From Pseudomonas aestuarii (GTDB lineage Bacteria; Pseudomonadota; Gammaproteobacteria; Pseudomonadales; Pseudomonadaceae): a stretch of 64,000 nucleotides of DNA. Shown one piece after another: positions 11,957-21,614 of the stretch; positions within the stretch are counted from its first letter, which is position 1; each line of letters starts with the position of its first letter. Position numbers and translations under genes: made by a program. The stretch spans positions 124,001 through 188,000 of the forward strand of contig NZ_JAQJZJ010000002.1 in NCBI RefSeq assembly GCF_027988105.1, written 5' to 3'. Below the pieces are notes generated by a model. The model saw only the letters and a program-made list of their open reading frames with translations. It was not told the DNA's origin and ran no database searches.

Positions 11957-12505
11957 ATGAAAAACGATGATCTGCGCTTGTTCTTTGCTCTGGGTTGCCC
12001 GCCTGAACTGGCCGAGGCCATCGCCACTTGGCGCAGCCACCTGCACTTGCCCGGCCGGCCGGTCGCAACGGCCAACCTGCACCTGACCCTGGCATTTCTC
12101 GGCCAGCTGCCGCGTGCTCGCGTTGCCGAGTTGCAAGGCCTGGGGGGCGTAGTACACGCACCGGTATTCGACCTGCACCTGGATCGCCTCGGCCGACACC
12201 GCAATGGCCTGCTGTACCTGGCGCCGAGCCACACACCAGAAGCATTGCTGGAGTTGGTTGAGCAGCTGAACACCAGCCTGAGCAGTGCCGCGATCCAGCT
12301 GGAAAGCCGACCTTTTCGCGCTCATCTCAGCCTGCTGCGGCACTGCCCCACGCAACCAATCGATGCCAACCCATCCTTCGATTGGCCAGTAACCCGGTTT
12401 TCCCTGTTCGCCTCCGAGCAGAACACCCGCGGCACCCATTATCGGCCACTGCACACCTGGCCATTGTTGTGCGACGAGCAAGACGGCGGCTTTAGCGCTG
12501 ACTAA
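11957..12505 (+). CDS. thpR: RNA 2',3'-cyclic phosphodiesterase (LigT/ThpR)
   Basis: The 2H phosphoesterase family opens 2',3'-cyclic phosphate RNA ends and can ligate tRNA halves in vitro. The 182-residue protein has both HxT/S motifs: HLTLAF (His42, Thr44) and HLSLLRH (His123, Ser125), about 80 residues apart as usual. The start at 11957 gives MKNDDLRLFFAL, the family's typical N-terminus, with AAGGGA 11 bases upstream. It is a single gene ahead of a strong bidirectional terminator. Confidence 0.93.
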   Translation: MKNDDLRLFFALGCPPELAEAIATWRSHLHLPGRPVATANLHLTLAFLGQLPRARVAELQGLGGVVHAPVFDLHLDRLGRHRNGLLYLAPSHTPEALLELVEQLNTSLSSAAIQLESRPFRAHLSLLRHCPTQPIDANPSFDWPVTRFSLFASEQNTRGTHYRPLHTWPLLCDEQDGGFSAD

Positions 12506-12583
12506 ACCGGCGCCCACAGGCTGCTCCGCCCTGAGCCACATTGCAGCTCAGGAGAGCTACAGATGCCGTGCTCTTCACTCAAT

Positions 12584-12622
12584 AAAAATGCCGCCTTCCC
12601 TTGGCAGGAAAGCGGCATTTTT
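12584..12622. terminator. Bidirectional rho-independent terminator between thpR and doxX
   Basis: AAAAATGCCGC pairs with GCGGCATTTTT, and the inner CTTCC / GGAAAG extends the stem. There is an A-run on one side and a T-run on the other, so it can serve both converging genes. Confidence 0.9.
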
Positions 12623-12670
12623 CTGAGCGTGGAACCGCAGGACGGCGCCCGCTAGCTTCGGCTGAGTTGC

Positions 12671-13105
12671 TTAGCCGGCGATTTGCTTGTCCAGCGACAG
12701 CTTGCCTGCGCCTTCGATCAGAACTGCCAGGCTTATCACCAGCAATGCCAAGGCGAATTCATAGCCGTTGTTGCTCATGAAGAAGCCGTTGGCCATATGC
12801 ACAGTGGCAATCGCCACCAGCATGGTCACCGCCAACACTGCCGCCGCCGGACGAGCCAGTAGACCGATGATCAACGCCAGGCCGCCAAAGAACTCAGCGC
12901 TGCCAGCCAGCAATGCCATCAGGTAGCCCGGTGCCAGGCCGATGCTCTCCATCCACTGACCGACACCCGTCAGGCCATACCCGCCGAACCAGCCAAACAA
13001 CTTCTGCGCACCATGCGCCGCAAAAGTCAGGCCTGCGATGATGCGTAAAATGGTCAGGCCATAACCTGCTTGAGTGGCGACGACAGATCTGATCAGGGTG
13101 TTCAT
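12671..13105 (-). CDS. DoxX family inner membrane protein
   Basis: DoxX proteins are four-helix membrane proteins whose role is poorly defined; some are linked to thiol and redox homeostasis. The 144-residue product has four hydrophobic segments and the family motif FAAHGAQKLFGWFGG near the first helix, then GSAEFFGGLALIIGLLARP. The start is the ATG at 13105, 9 bases after AAGGAT; a TTG three codons upstream has no ribosome site. Its upstream region (13110-13204) is unusually AT-rich and likely holds its own promoter. Confidence 0.9.
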   Translation of the reverse strand: MNTLIRSVVATQAGYGLTILRIIAGLTFAAHGAQKLFGWFGGYGLTGVGQWMESIGLAPGYLMALLAGSAEFFGGLALIIGLLARPAAAVLAVTMLVAIATVHMANGFFMSNNGYEFALALLVISLAVLIEGAGKLSLDKQIAG

Positions 13106-13204
13106 GGGCTGCAATCCTTGTGAGTGAGGTGATGGAGCAAAGAATAAACCAATTAACAGATACTAAAAGCCGATAAAGTCGCTTATTAATATCGTATAAA
13201 CAGA

Positions 13205-14620
13205 TTAATCCAGCACGCCCACCACTGCCTTCTGCGGCTCCAGCAAATAACGCTCGCGGTCATAGGCAAGGTAGTACTTGTTCACGCTGCTCACATAACT
13301 GACCACGCCCATCCCGACCTGCTCCATGGCGATCCGCTCGACCTGAAAGAACCACTGGTTGGGATTCAGACCACGTCGGCGCGCCTCGGCACGCATGCTC
13401 TGCACCCGCTGCGGCCCCATGTTGTAACCCGCCAGCACAAAGGCCATGCGCTCGCGCTCGTTGAGCTGGGGGCTGTTGAAGAAGTTGCGCCGGATCATCG
13501 CCAGGTACTTGGCGCTGGCTTGCACGTTGTTCTCCAACACGCCGATATTGGCGACCCCAACAGTGCGCGCCGCGCCCGGGGTTATCTGCATCAAGCCGGT
13601 GGCACCACCGGCCCCCCGCGCCGCCGGATTGAGGGTGGACTCTTTGAACGCCAGCGCCGCCAGGATCAGCCAATCGAAACCCTGCTGCGCGGCATGCCGC
13701 TGCAGCACTGGGCGCACCTTCTCCAAGCGTTGGCGTTCGGTTCGTCCGAGCGGGTAATGCACCCTGTAGAGGCGCCGGTAGACTCGCTGAAAGGCCGCAT
13801 CCAGATCGGCCGGGGCGCGATAGCCCGCCAGGAAACGGTCGACGCTAGCGCCGAGCATCGATGCTTCCCGGCGCAGGTACCAACGCATGTCGCCGTCCTT
13901 GGCCAGCACCAGGTGCGGCTCCAGGCGCAACTTGGGCATGACCTTGGCCCAGCGCTCGGCAATCGGCTGCTCCACCGCGGTAACGCTATAGATACCAGCC
14001 TGCACCATTTCCAACACGTCCTCGATGGCCAGGCTGGGGTCGACCCACTCGATGATGATCGGCGGTCGCTTTCTCTGCAGCAGTTGCTGGTTAAACGCCT
14101 GCACGGCAGCGCCCGCTGCGCTACCCGCCGCCAAGGCCAGGCTGCGTCCGGACATCTGCTCGAGACTCTGATAACGCCGATCGCCCTGACGCGCCACTAT
14201 GATCAAGGGGACATTGCTGCGGATCGCCGCACTGGCGCTGATACCCTTGCCTCCGGGCACGCTGAGCAATTCCCCTGGCGCGACGAGATCGCCCTCACCA
14301 CGCTGCAAGGCCGCGAGCAGTTGGTCCTTGGCTTTGGGAATAATCGTCAGCTTGAGCGCGCGACCATCGCGGGCATTACGATTGAGAAACTGCTCGAATG
14401 CACGCAAGCGATGGTATTCCACTCCGATGCTCTGGCCTTTGATTTCACCGGAGCTATTACGGCTCTGGTTGACCAGCACACGCAGTTCTCCGCTGCTGCG
14501 AATGCTCGCCAGATCACGCGCCTGGGTCGGCTGCCGCACCTCCGGCGGCCCAGCCACACGTGCAGCGGCCGACAACGGCAGCAACAGCAAAACACAGAAT
14601 ATAAGCAGCGGGCGCGACAT
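13205..14620 (-). CDS. Membrane-bound lytic murein transglycosylase, MltF-like
   Basis: MltF-type enzymes cleave the MurNAc-GlcNAc bond of peptidoglycan in the periplasm. The 471-residue protein has a signal peptide (1-20), a solute-binding-protein family 3 domain (about 40-270) and a Slt/lysozyme-like domain (about 300-440) with catalytic Glu327 in FKESTLNP, then GLMQI (342-346) and AGYNMG. GGAGA stands just upstream of the ATG at 14620; an in-frame extension to 14722 lacks this. There is no lipobox, so it is predicted to be soluble periplasmic or membrane-associated through another means. It may be regulated by muropeptides binding the N-terminal domain, as shown for MltF. Confidence 0.9.
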   Translation of the reverse strand: MSRPLLIFCVLLLLPLSAAARVAGPPEVRQPTQARDLASIRSSGELRVLVNQSRNSSGEIKGQSIGVEYHRLRAFEQFLNRNARDGRALKLTIIPKAKDQLLAALQRGEGDLVAPGELLSVPGGKGISASAAIRSNVPLIIVARQGDRRYQSLEQMSGRSLALAAGSAAGAAVQAFNQQLLQRKRPPIIIEWVDPSLAIEDVLEMVQAGIYSVTAVEQPIAERWAKVMPKLRLEPHLVLAKDGDMRWYLRREASMLGASVDRFLAGYRAPADLDAAFQRVYRRLYRVHYPLGRTERQRLEKVRPVLQRHAAQQGFDWLILAALAFKESTLNPAARGAGGATGLMQITPGAARTVGVANIGVLENNVQASAKYLAMIRRNFFNSPQLNERERMAFVLAGYNMGPQRVQSMRAEARRRGLNPNQWFFQVERIAMEQVGMGVVSYVSSVNKYYLAYDRERYLLEPQKAVVGVLD

Positions 14621-14793
14621 CGAGTCTCCACGGCAAGGGCGGCCACCAGGCTTCATTGGCCGAGTGAGACTACCGCAACGCTCGCCAAGTACCAGGAATG
14701 CGTGGGGCGCGGAGATTCGCACAGCCCGCTTTCGGATGCCAGCCCTTGGAACTACTCAACATTACAAAGACGCTATATATGACTGTATTTTAT

Positions 14794-14817
14794 AGCTTTT
14801 TTTAAAACAAAAAAGCT
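14794..14817. promoter_or_regulatory. AT-rich perfect hairpin upstream of tatD
   Basis: AGCTTTTTT and AAAAAAGCT form a 9-bp inverted repeat with a 6-base loop, 37 bases before tatD and inside a strongly AT-rich patch. It may be an operator, a promoter UP-like region or a weak terminator; the sequence does not decide. Confidence 0.5.
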
Positions 14818-14853
14818 CTGTTATGCTGCTATCCCCAACCCATAGGTCGCACC

Positions 14854-15687
14854 ATGCAACTCATCGACATTGGCGTCAACCTGACTCATCCAAGCCTCGC
14901 CGAACAGGCTGAAGCCCTGCTCGCCCGCGCCTACGCGGCCGGTGTCTGCCAGTTGCTGCTGACCGGCACCAGCCTCGAACAAAGCGAACTGGCTCTCGAG
15001 CTGTGCCGCCAGCTGGATGAAAACGGCCAGCGCCTGTTCAGCACCGCCGGCATCCATCCGCACGACGCCAGCAGCTGGAACGCCGACAGCGCCAAACAAC
15101 TGCAGGCCTTGCTGCGTGAGCCCCAGGTGCGCGCCGTGGGTGAATGCGGGCTCGACTTCAATCGTGATTTTTCCCCACGCCCGCAGCAGGAAAAAGTGCT
15201 CGAGGAACACCTGGCCCTGGCCGTCGACCTGCAGCTGCCAGTGTTTCTCCATGAGCGTGACGCCGATCAGCGCCTGCTGGAGATCCTGCGCGACTACCGC
15301 GACCGCTTGCCCTCTGCGGTGGTGCATTGCTTCACCGGAGAAAAACGCACCCTGTTCAACTACCTCGACCTCGATTTGCATATCGGCATCACCGGCTGGA
15401 TTTGCGACGAGCGGCGTGGCACTCACCTGCACCCGTTAGTGCGGGAAATTCCGGTCGGCCGGCTGATGCTGGAAACCGACTCGCCGTTTTTGCTGCCACG
15501 CAGCCTGCGGCCGAAACCGAAAAATGGCCGCAACGAACCCGCCTTTCTGACCGAGGTACTCAGGGAGGTGGCGCTGCACCGCAACGAAAGCCTGGAAACC
15601 CTGGCGGCGCACAGCACCGCCTGCGCCAGGCAGTTCTTCAGCCTGCCGGTCATTGTCGATACCACTGCCGAGAGCGAGTACAACTGA
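14854..15687 (+). CDS. tatD: TatD family 3'-5' exonuclease / metal-dependent hydrolase
   Basis: TatD proteins are TIM-barrel metal-dependent DNases that trim DNA with 3' ends. The 277-residue product has GIHPHD (His68, His70), AVGECGLDF (Glu97), FLHERD, VVHCFTG and [10 protein letters not shown], which are the standard metal-ligand positions. The opening [10 protein letters not shown] is the E. coli TatD type, not the YcfH type. It stands alone, without tatABC, as is usual in pseudomonads. Confidence 0.94.
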   Translation: MQLIDIGVNLTHPSLAEQAEALLARAYAAGVCQLLLTGTSLEQSELALELCRQLDENGQRLFSTAGIHPHDASSWNADSAKQLQALLREPQVRAVGECGLDFNRDFSPRPQQEKVLEEHLALAVDLQLPVFLHERDADQRLLEILRDYRDRLPSAVVHCFTGEKRTLFNYLDLDLHIGITGWICDERRGTHLHPLVREIPVGRLMLETDSPFLLPRSLRPKPKNGRNEPAFLTEVLREVALHRNESLETLAAHSTACARQFFSLPVIVDTTAESEYN

Positions 15688-15837
15688 AGCGCTGCCCTGC
15701 CCGAGGCGTGGTAACGCGTCGGCGCAGACGCCCAGCCCCCCTCACAGGGCCAGCGGCTGCAACCCGCGCGACATTCAAGCAGAACTGGGCATTTCCTAAA
15801 GTCCACTCAATAACAGTCGTTAACAAGGACGGAACGT

Positions 15838-15883
15838 CCTGTTGATAGAGATCAACAGGCGCATTGCAGTTTCGCGAGACAGT
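15838..15883 (+). promoter_or_regulatory. FNR/ANR-type box and class II promoter upstream of a chemoreceptor gene
   Basis: TTGATAGAGATCAA is a perfect TTGAT-N4-ATCAA site, lying in a longer perfect palindrome with 9-bp arms (CCTGTTGAT / ATCAACAGG, 15838-15859). A GACAGT hexamer at 15878-15883 sits where the -10 would be if the box is centred at -41.5, giving a predicted start near 15890. The chemoreceptor ATG follows at 15932. Confidence 0.75.
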
Positions 15884-15931
15884 AGCGGCACTTTGCCAAC
15901 ACGACTTTCGCCGCCATCAGAAGAAGACACC

Positions 15932-17413
15932 ATGGGCTCTTGGGTTCGCAACCTTTCACTCAAATACAAGTTCTGGGCCGTCAACGCCGTGGCCTTTTTC
16001 ACCACCCTGCTGCTGGTCCTGTACGCCCTGCAACTGGAACAACAGGTAGGCGTCGATGCGGCCAAGAGTGCCGCGCAAGCGCAGGCCAGGCTCCTGAGTG
16101 CCTGGCCGGCCGGTCAGCCGCTGCCAGGCGGAGCACAACTGCTGCTGTTTGCCGATGGCCAGACACCGCCATTGGCCAATAATCAGGGCGCCGCACTGAG
16201 CCGGGCTCGCGGCTGGGTGGCCCTGGAGCAGGATCCGCTGTCCACGCAAGACGGCTTGATCGGCGCCGAGGTCATCGACCTGGGCCAGGGCCAGCGCCTC
16301 GCCGTTCTGGCTAAGGCGCCCAGCCTGATGCAGGTAATTGGCGAGCGCGCAGCAAGCTATGCGCTGGTTGTCGCCCTATTGATGCTGGCCCTGCTGGCGG
16401 CCTCGCAACTGCTGATCCACTTCCTGTTGAGCCATCTCAACACCCTCAAGGATGTAATGCTGCAGGTAGAGAAAAGCGGCGACCTGGCGGCACGCGTGCC
16501 ACTCGAGTGCCGTGACGAAATCGGCCAGATGGCCACGGCCTTCAACGCCATGCAGGCCGGGTATCAACGCGTGGTCGGCATCGTGGCGCAGACGGCCGCA
16601 CGCCTGGACCAAGGTGCCGAGCGCATGGCCGTGAGCATGCGCGACGTGCGCCAGGGCATGCTCGACCAGCAAAGCGAGACCGAACAGGCGGCCACCGCGA
16701 TCAATGAGATGTCCACCACCGTTCACCATATCGCGCAACACACGGCAGACACCCGCGATCAGTCAAAAACCGCCGAGCAACTGGCCGGCAGCGGCCAGCA
16801 AGTCGTCGACCGTGTCGGTCAGTCGATCGCCGGGTTGTCCAGCGGCGTGCAACAGACGGCGCAAATGATCCAGCAACTGGCGGTCGACAGTCAGAAAATC
16901 AGCAGCGTCGTCAGTGAGATTCACGGCATTGCCGAACAGACCAATCTGCTCGCCCTCAATGCCGCCATCGAAGCCGCCCGCGCCGGCGAAATGGGCCGCG
17001 GCTTTGCGGTGGTGGCCGATGAAGTGCGCAATCTGGCCAAGCGTGTGCAGGTCTCGACCGACGAGATCACCCGGATGATCGCCGCCCTGCAAAGCGGCAC
17101 CCGTGACGCCGTCGAGTTCATGCAGGAAAGCTCGCTCAAGGCCGATGACTGTGTGCAACAGGCCCAAGCCGCAGGCGAGGCGCTGGTCGCCATCACCGGC
17201 TCGGTGGCGCAGATGCGCGAGAGCAACACCCAGATTGCGGTAGCCGCCGAACAGCAGAGTCAGGTGGCCGAAGAAATGAACCGCTCCATCGTCAGTATTC
17301 GCGACGTCACCGAGCAGACGGTGCAGCAAACCACGGGTTCCGCCACCACCAGCTCCGAGCTGGCGGCCTTGGCCGGCGAGCTGAACCGGGCCATCCGCCA
17401 GCTCAAGCTCTAG
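15932..17413 (+). CDS. Methyl-accepting chemotaxis protein
   Basis: This is a membrane chemoreceptor that signals to CheA. The 493-residue protein has a first helix (about 14-34), a rather short periplasmic region (about 100 residues, low similarity to known sensor domains), a second helix (about 138-165), a HAMP domain ([18 protein letters not shown]...) and a cytoplasmic signalling domain. The conserved hairpin tip reads [20 protein letters not shown]. The start ATG at 15932 follows AAGAAGA. The perfect FNR/ANR-type box upstream suggests oxygen-limited expression. The ligand is unknown. No CheB/CheR pentapeptide tether is visible at the C-terminus (RQLKL). Confidence 0.93.
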   Translation: MGSWVRNLSLKYKFWAVNAVAFFTTLLLVLYALQLEQQVGVDAAKSAAQAQARLLSAWPAGQPLPGGAQLLLFADGQTPPLANNQGAALSRARGWVALEQDPLSTQDGLIGAEVIDLGQGQRLAVLAKAPSLMQVIGERAASYALVVALLMLALLAASQLLIHFLLSHLNTLKDVMLQVEKSGDLAARVPLECRDEIGQMATAFNAMQAGYQRVVGIVAQTAARLDQGAERMAVSMRDVRQGMLDQQSETEQAATAINEMSTTVHHIAQHTADTRDQSKTAEQLAGSGQQVVDRVGQSIAGLSSGVQQTAQMIQQLAVDSQKISSVVSEIHGIAEQTNLLALNAAIEAARAGEMGRGFAVVADEVRNLAKRVQVSTDEITRMIAALQSGTRDAVEFMQESSLKADDCVQQAQAAGEALVAITGSVAQMRESNTQIAVAAEQQSQVAEEMNRSIVSIRDVTEQTVQQTTGSATTSSELAALAGELNRAIRQLKL

Positions 17414-17418
17414 CCGTC

Positions 17419-17454
17419 AAGAAGCCTCAAGCGCCAGGTGCTGGCGGCTTTCTT
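17419..17454. terminator. Probable terminator between converging genes
   Basis: AAGAAGCC and GGCTTTCTT pair with one bulge around a loop that itself contains GCCAG/CTGGC. It lies between the chemoreceptor stop and the converging thioesterase gene. Confidence 0.55.
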
Positions 17455-17463
17455 GTGCGCTGT

Positions 17464-18261
17464 TTAACCGAACACCGTGACCGTCTGCCGGCTGATTGCC
17501 AGCAACTCACCGCGCGGGCTCCACAAGGCGGCAGCGATATGCCCATAGCCGTCGCGGGCGTGTTCGATCTGCGCACGGTAGAGGCACCAGTCGAGGGTAT
17601 TCAATTCGGCTACAGGCTGGATGAACTCGATGGTCCAGGTCAATGAACTGCCCGGTGCCGGTGCGCTCAGGTGCGGGAGTACTGCTGGCGGCCAGGCATC
17701 GACCAGGGCCAGCAGGTGCGCCTCGCTGACCGGCTGTACTTCGCCCCCTTCGCGCAAGCGCACCCAGCCGCCCATTTCCCGCGAGGGAGTGTTGCTGAAG
17801 GGCATGCCGCCGATCCCCCAGCGCATGGCCAGAAAACGAGTGAACTCAGGCGTCACATTGCGTACGTAGGCGAGTTCCTGGCAGTCCTCGACCGGCGTGA
17901 TCTGCGGCGCGGCTTCAGCCGCAACCCTGATCGCCGACTCGCGCGCCGCGCCGAAACTGCCCTGAACCAGGGTCACCACCTGACCATTCTGCAGCGCGCG
18001 GCCCAGCACCTGGCTGACCGCCTTGCCCTCACGCAGCACCTCGACCTGGAAACTCACCGGCACATCCGGCTCGGCCGGGCCGACGAAGGTGATCGCCAGC
18101 GAGCGCGGCGGCCGCCCCGCAGGGACATGGGCGCGCATGGCTTCATACACCAGCGCAGCCATCAACCCCCCGAAACTGGCCCGTCCCTGCGCCCAGACGG
18201 AGGGGATTACCACGGCCTGCGGCTTGCTGCGAACGGCCTGGAGCAACTCGGAAAAATCCAT
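17464..18261 (-). CDS. Acyl-CoA thioesterase family protein (double hot-dog, TesB-like)
   Basis: The 265-residue soluble protein looks like the double hot-dog thioesterase family: an N-terminal module (FGGLMAALVYEAMRAHVP..., then RSLAITFVGPAEPD) and a C-terminal module (SLTWTIEFIQPVAEL, ending SRQTVTVFG). Substrates are probably acyl-CoA thioesters. The start at 18261 has GAGGTGG upstream, and longer in-frame extensions are low-complexity and lack a ribosome site. It is a single gene convergent with the chemoreceptor. The specific substrate cannot be told. Confidence 0.85.
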   Translation of the reverse strand: MDFSELLQAVRSKPQAVVIPSVWAQGRASFGGLMAALVYEAMRAHVPAGRPPRSLAITFVGPAEPDVPVSFQVEVLREGKAVSQVLGRALQNGQVVTLVQGSFGAARESAIRVAAEAAPQITPVEDCQELAYVRNVTPEFTRFLAMRWGIGGMPFSNTPSREMGGWVRLREGGEVQPVSEAHLLALVDAWPPAVLPHLSAPAPGSSLTWTIEFIQPVAELNTLDWCLYRAQIEHARDGYGHIAAALWSPRGELLAISRQTVTVFG

Positions 18262-18665
18262 AACCACCTCAAGATATCTATAGCCGGTGATCTTAGGGGA
18301 AATGCACCACGGGGCGACAGGGCGTTTCGGCCAATTGAGCCGGGCAAACGGCGTATCCAGCACGGAGCCCCTGGCAGCCGGGTCGGTCAATCCGTTTTCC
18401 TCCACCGCCGCCCCCAGCACCAGGCAGCCCTGCGGCCTGCATTCGCCGTGGCGCCTGCGCCCCACGGGGGTGTGGAAAATTCCACCAACCCGGCGTCCCC
18501 CATGGATGGGCAGAGGTAAACAAGGCCGGGAACACTTTCGCGAGTGGGTGCGGCCGCCTGCCAGGCTCGAGCCCAAGGCAAGGATTTCGCCCCGAGGTCG
18601 GGCCACCCACGGCAAAGACTTAATCCAGAGAATCTGAATTAAGCAACTGACCGGACGGGCGTCTA
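18262..18665. other. Intergenic region without a supported gene
   Basis: About 400 GC-rich bases separate the thioesterase start from the CHAD gene end. Open frames exist on both strands, but they are Pro/Gly/Arg-rich, lack ribosome sites and show no recognisable motif. The part near 18240-18300 must hold the thioesterase promoter. I see no terminator, repeat or RNA gene. Confidence 0.5.
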
Positions 18666-19430
18666 CTAAACGGAGATGAAATCCTCTTGCAGCGCCAGCA
18701 ATGCCTGGTCAGCCGCTGCCTCGGCAGCCTGCAAGGCCGTCCGCCAGGGGGTGACGCACATGGCAAGATCCGCTTCCTGTTCGGCCCGCTGCAACCACTG
18801 CAAGAGATCATGCCAATCGCCCAGGGCCGCCTGCGCCACCTTCAGGCGCGCCTGGGTCTTGGCCGTCAATCCACTCAGTTTCGGGTAAGCCTCGGCGCCA
18901 TAGCGCACACGCTTGATCAACAAGCGCAGGCGATGACGATCATGTGCAGGATCGACCAGGGCCTCGGCCAGCCGCCGCTGCTGCTTGGCCAGGCGCCGCC
19001 TGACCCGTTTAGCCAGGCCACGCAGCTCAGCGTCCGCCGCTTGGCGCCACAACTGCGGCCACTGATCCAGCGCCTCGAACAGCGCCGGCAGCTCGGCGCC
19101 GGCCAGCAGCGCCGCGTAGCCAGCGAGCAAACGTGGCTGACGCAGGTTGACCGCATCGTGCCTACCCTGACGATGCAAATGGGCGATCAACACCTCGAGA
19201 TCACGCAACGGCCCACTGCTTCGCCCAAGCTCGGCAGCTTGTTGTTGCAGCGCAGCGCACGCAGGCACACCGCGCAGCGGCTGCAACAGGCTGCGCAGCT
19301 TGCGCAGGGCAATGCGCAGGTCATGCAGGGCTTCAGGATCGGTCGCGGCCAGCAAACGCTCGCGACAGGCATACAGCCTGACCTGCAGGCGCAGGACCTG
19401 CTGCAACTGTTCCTCGATAAAGCGCCCCAT
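18666..19430 (-). CDS. CHAD domain-containing protein
   Basis: CHAD is an all-helical domain with conserved histidines that binds inorganic polyphosphate and often accompanies CYTH phosphatases. The 254-residue protein is one CHAD domain. It has the two repeated motifs, ALHDLRIALRKLRSLL near residue 35 and DRHRLRLLIKRVRYGAEAYP near 165, both rich in Lys/Arg. No CYTH partner is adjacent. In P. aeruginosa a similar gene lies by tgpA. The role is likely polyphosphate binding; this follows from the family, not from context. Confidence 0.88.
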   Translation of the reverse strand: MGRFIEEQLQQVLRLQVRLYACRERLLAATDPEALHDLRIALRKLRSLLQPLRGVPACAALQQQAAELGRSSGPLRDLEVLIAHLHRQGRHDAVNLRQPRLLAGYAALLAGAELPALFEALDQWPQLWRQAADAELRGLAKRVRRRLAKQQRRLAEALVDPAHDRHRLRLLIKRVRYGAEAYPKLSGLTAKTQARLKVAQAALGDWHDLLQWLQRAEQEADLAMCVTPWRTALQAAEAAADQALLALQEDFISV

Positions 19431-19589
19431 AGGGTCTTCCCTTGCAGCCCATTAGAATTGCCAGCTTAGCAGCCTAGACGATCCGGGCGGCGTTGCGTCT
19501 AGCACCAGGGCGGCCCGGAGCGCAGCGACAGCCCGCCAGATTGGCGCCGCGCTGAGTACCCACGGCGTACTGCCAGCGGCGAGTACACC

Positions 19590-21614
19590 CTACGGATCGC
19601 GAGTTGCTCCAGACAGTAGGGCAGCCCGCCAGATCACCCTGCGCCAGGGTAACGCCCGGCGCAAGACCGCCAGGTGCGCGCGCAACTCTGCCGGGCGCGC
19701 CTCACCCCCGGCATAACGCTGCGCCTCGAAGGCGGCCGCGAAGTTGCCAATGGCCTGGGCCTGGGCTGGCAAGGCCTGTGCCGCACGTTCGGCATAGGCG
19801 CGCGCGCCTTCGCCCGGCTGACGGTGCACGGCATGCCGCGCCAACAACTGTTCGAAACGCCTGAACAGACGCTGCTGGGGGTCACGCTCGCGCTGCCAGG
19901 GCTTGAATAGCCAGAGCGCCAGCAGCCCCAGCAGTAGCCCACCAGCGCCCACCAGGCTGAGCGCCAGGACCCGGGCGTCGATACGCCCGAACCAGCCTTG
20001 CAGCAATTGCAGCTGCTGCGCGCCCTGATAACCAAGCACCAGGCGCTGCCAGCCATGGTTGAGGTTGTCCCAGCCCAAGCGCAGCTGGTTCAACCAACCC
20101 AACTGACGGTACCGCAACGGTGAGAACGGCGAGCCCTCGAGAAAGCTCTGCTCATCGACCAGCGCCTCTTCCAGGCCCAATTCGATACGCTCGGGCGCCA
20201 CCTGGAAGGTCGGATCGACACTCACCCAGCCCTTGCCCGCCTGCCAGTATTCGACCCAGGCGTGGGCATCGAACTGGCGCACCTGGACGTAGTTGCCGCC
20301 GGGGTTGTACTCGCCGCCCTGGTAGCCGGCCACCACCCGCGCCGGAATGCCGGCCGCGCGCAGGACGAAGACCATGGCGCCGGCATAATGGGCACAGAAG
20401 CCGTTGCGGCTCTCGAATAGAAAATCATCGATGCTGTTCAATCCCAACCGTGGCGGGCGCAGGGTATAGCCGAAGGGCTCACGGTTGAAATGGCTGAGCA
20501 CGGCCTGCACCAGCTGCTCGGGTTGCGGGTACTGCCGCTTGAGCTCGGCGCCCCAGGCGCGGCTGCGTGGATCGCCATCGTCCGGCAGTTGCAAGGCGCG
20601 GCGCAGGCTGTCGCTGGAAGCCGCCGGCTCACGCAATGCCGTTGGCCAGGACGTTACCTGATAGAGCAAGGTGCGTTCGACCGGCCGCCTGCGCTGCAGG
20701 CGGTAATCACTCATCTGCCGGGTGTTTTCCAGGCCGGTCTCGGCGACGTCCAGGGCAAACAGCCAGGCCTGCGAACTGGGCTGCATGACGATGCTGTAAC
20801 GCAACGGCTCACCCTGTTTTTCCCAGGCTGGGGTCGGCAGCAACTGGGCAAAGCTTGCCTGCGACCAGCGTCGACCGTCGAAGCGCTCGAAGGTCAACGC
20901 CCGCCAGTAGAGCTGCTCGTGCGGCGGCACCTCGCCCTCGAAGCTGGCGCGAAAGGCCAGCCCGCTCGAGCGACTTAGCTCGGCTATATCCGCCGGTGCC
21001 ATGCTCTCGGCCAAGCCGCTGACCGCGCGCTCACTCGGCAGTGGCAATGACCACAGCGGGCCCAGGCGCGGGAAGAAAACGAACAGCAGGAGCATCAGGG
21101 GCACGGCCTGCAGCAGCAAGCCGGCCGCCAAGCGTGCGGTTGCCCAGGGCTGCGCGGCGACGCCGCTCTGTTGCAGGCCGATCAGGGCCGCCAGCAAGGC
21201 GGTGACCGGCAGCAGGCTGTACAGGGCGGCGAGCATGCTGTCGTCGAACAGATAGGCGCTGACCACCACGAAGAAGCCGAGAAAGATCACCACCAGGGCA
21301 TCACGCCGCGTGCGCATTTCCAGCAACTTGAGGATGAAGGCGGCAATCAGCAACACCACCCCGGCATCCAGGCCGATCAGGCTACCGCGGGAAAACAGCA
21401 CGCCGACGGCCGCACCCAGCATCAATCCGGCCTTGATCCAGGCATTCGGATAACCGGCATGCATGCGCAAGATCTGGATGCGCCAGGCCGCGCAGCCCAG
21501 CCACAGGCCGAGGATCCATAGCGGCAGATGGCCCAGGTGCGGAATGATCACCAGCACCTGGGCGACCAGCAACCAGGTCAGGCTGATCCGCGGAATTGCT
21601 CCCGGCCGGCTCAT
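19590..21614 (-). CDS. tgpA: Membrane transglutaminase-like protein TgpA
   Basis: TgpA is an inner membrane protein with a periplasmic transglutaminase domain; in P. aeruginosa it is essential. The 674-residue product has about five N-terminal helices (to about 165) and a periplasmic domain. The catalytic triad reads Cys407 in NGFCAHYAGAM, His451 in FDAHAWVEYW and Asp467 in SVDPTF. A last helix near 555 is followed by a cytoplasmic DUF4129-like tail. These positions are each three residues beyond the triad I recall for P. aeruginosa TgpA (404/448/464), which supports the start at 21614. Its ATG overlaps the DUF58 stop by four bases (ATGA), so it is the last gene of a three-gene operon. Confidence 0.95.
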   Translation of the reverse strand: MSRPGAIPRISLTWLLVAQVLVIIPHLGHLPLWILGLWLGCAAWRIQILRMHAGYPNAWIKAGLMLGAAVGVLFSRGSLIGLDAGVVLLIAAFILKLLEMRTRRDALVVIFLGFFVVVSAYLFDDSMLAALYSLLPVTALLAALIGLQQSGVAAQPWATARLAAGLLLQAVPLMLLLFVFFPRLGPLWSLPLPSERAVSGLAESMAPADIAELSRSSGLAFRASFEGEVPPHEQLYWRALTFERFDGRRWSQASFAQLLPTPAWEKQGEPLRYSIVMQPSSQAWLFALDVAETGLENTRQMSDYRLQRRRPVERTLLYQVTSWPTALREPAASSDSLRRALQLPDDGDPRSRAWGAELKRQYPQPEQLVQAVLSHFNREPFGYTLRPPRLGLNSIDDFLFESRNGFCAHYAGAMVFVLRAAGIPARVVAGYQGGEYNPGGNYVQVRQFDAHAWVEYWQAGKGWVSVDPTFQVAPERIELGLEEALVDEQSFLEGSPFSPLRYRQLGWLNQLRLGWDNLNHGWQRLVLGYQGAQQLQLLQGWFGRIDARVLALSLVGAGGLLLGLLALWLFKPWQRERDPQQRLFRRFEQLLARHAVHRQPGEGARAYAERAAQALPAQAQAIGNFAAAFEAQRYAGGEARPAELRAHLAVLRRALPWRRVIWRAALLSGATRDP

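Noticed and set aside
18300..18615. N-terminal extension of the thioesterase gene to 18615
   Set aside because: The extension is low-complexity and not hotdog-like, and the ATG at 18261 has a clear GAGGTGG site.
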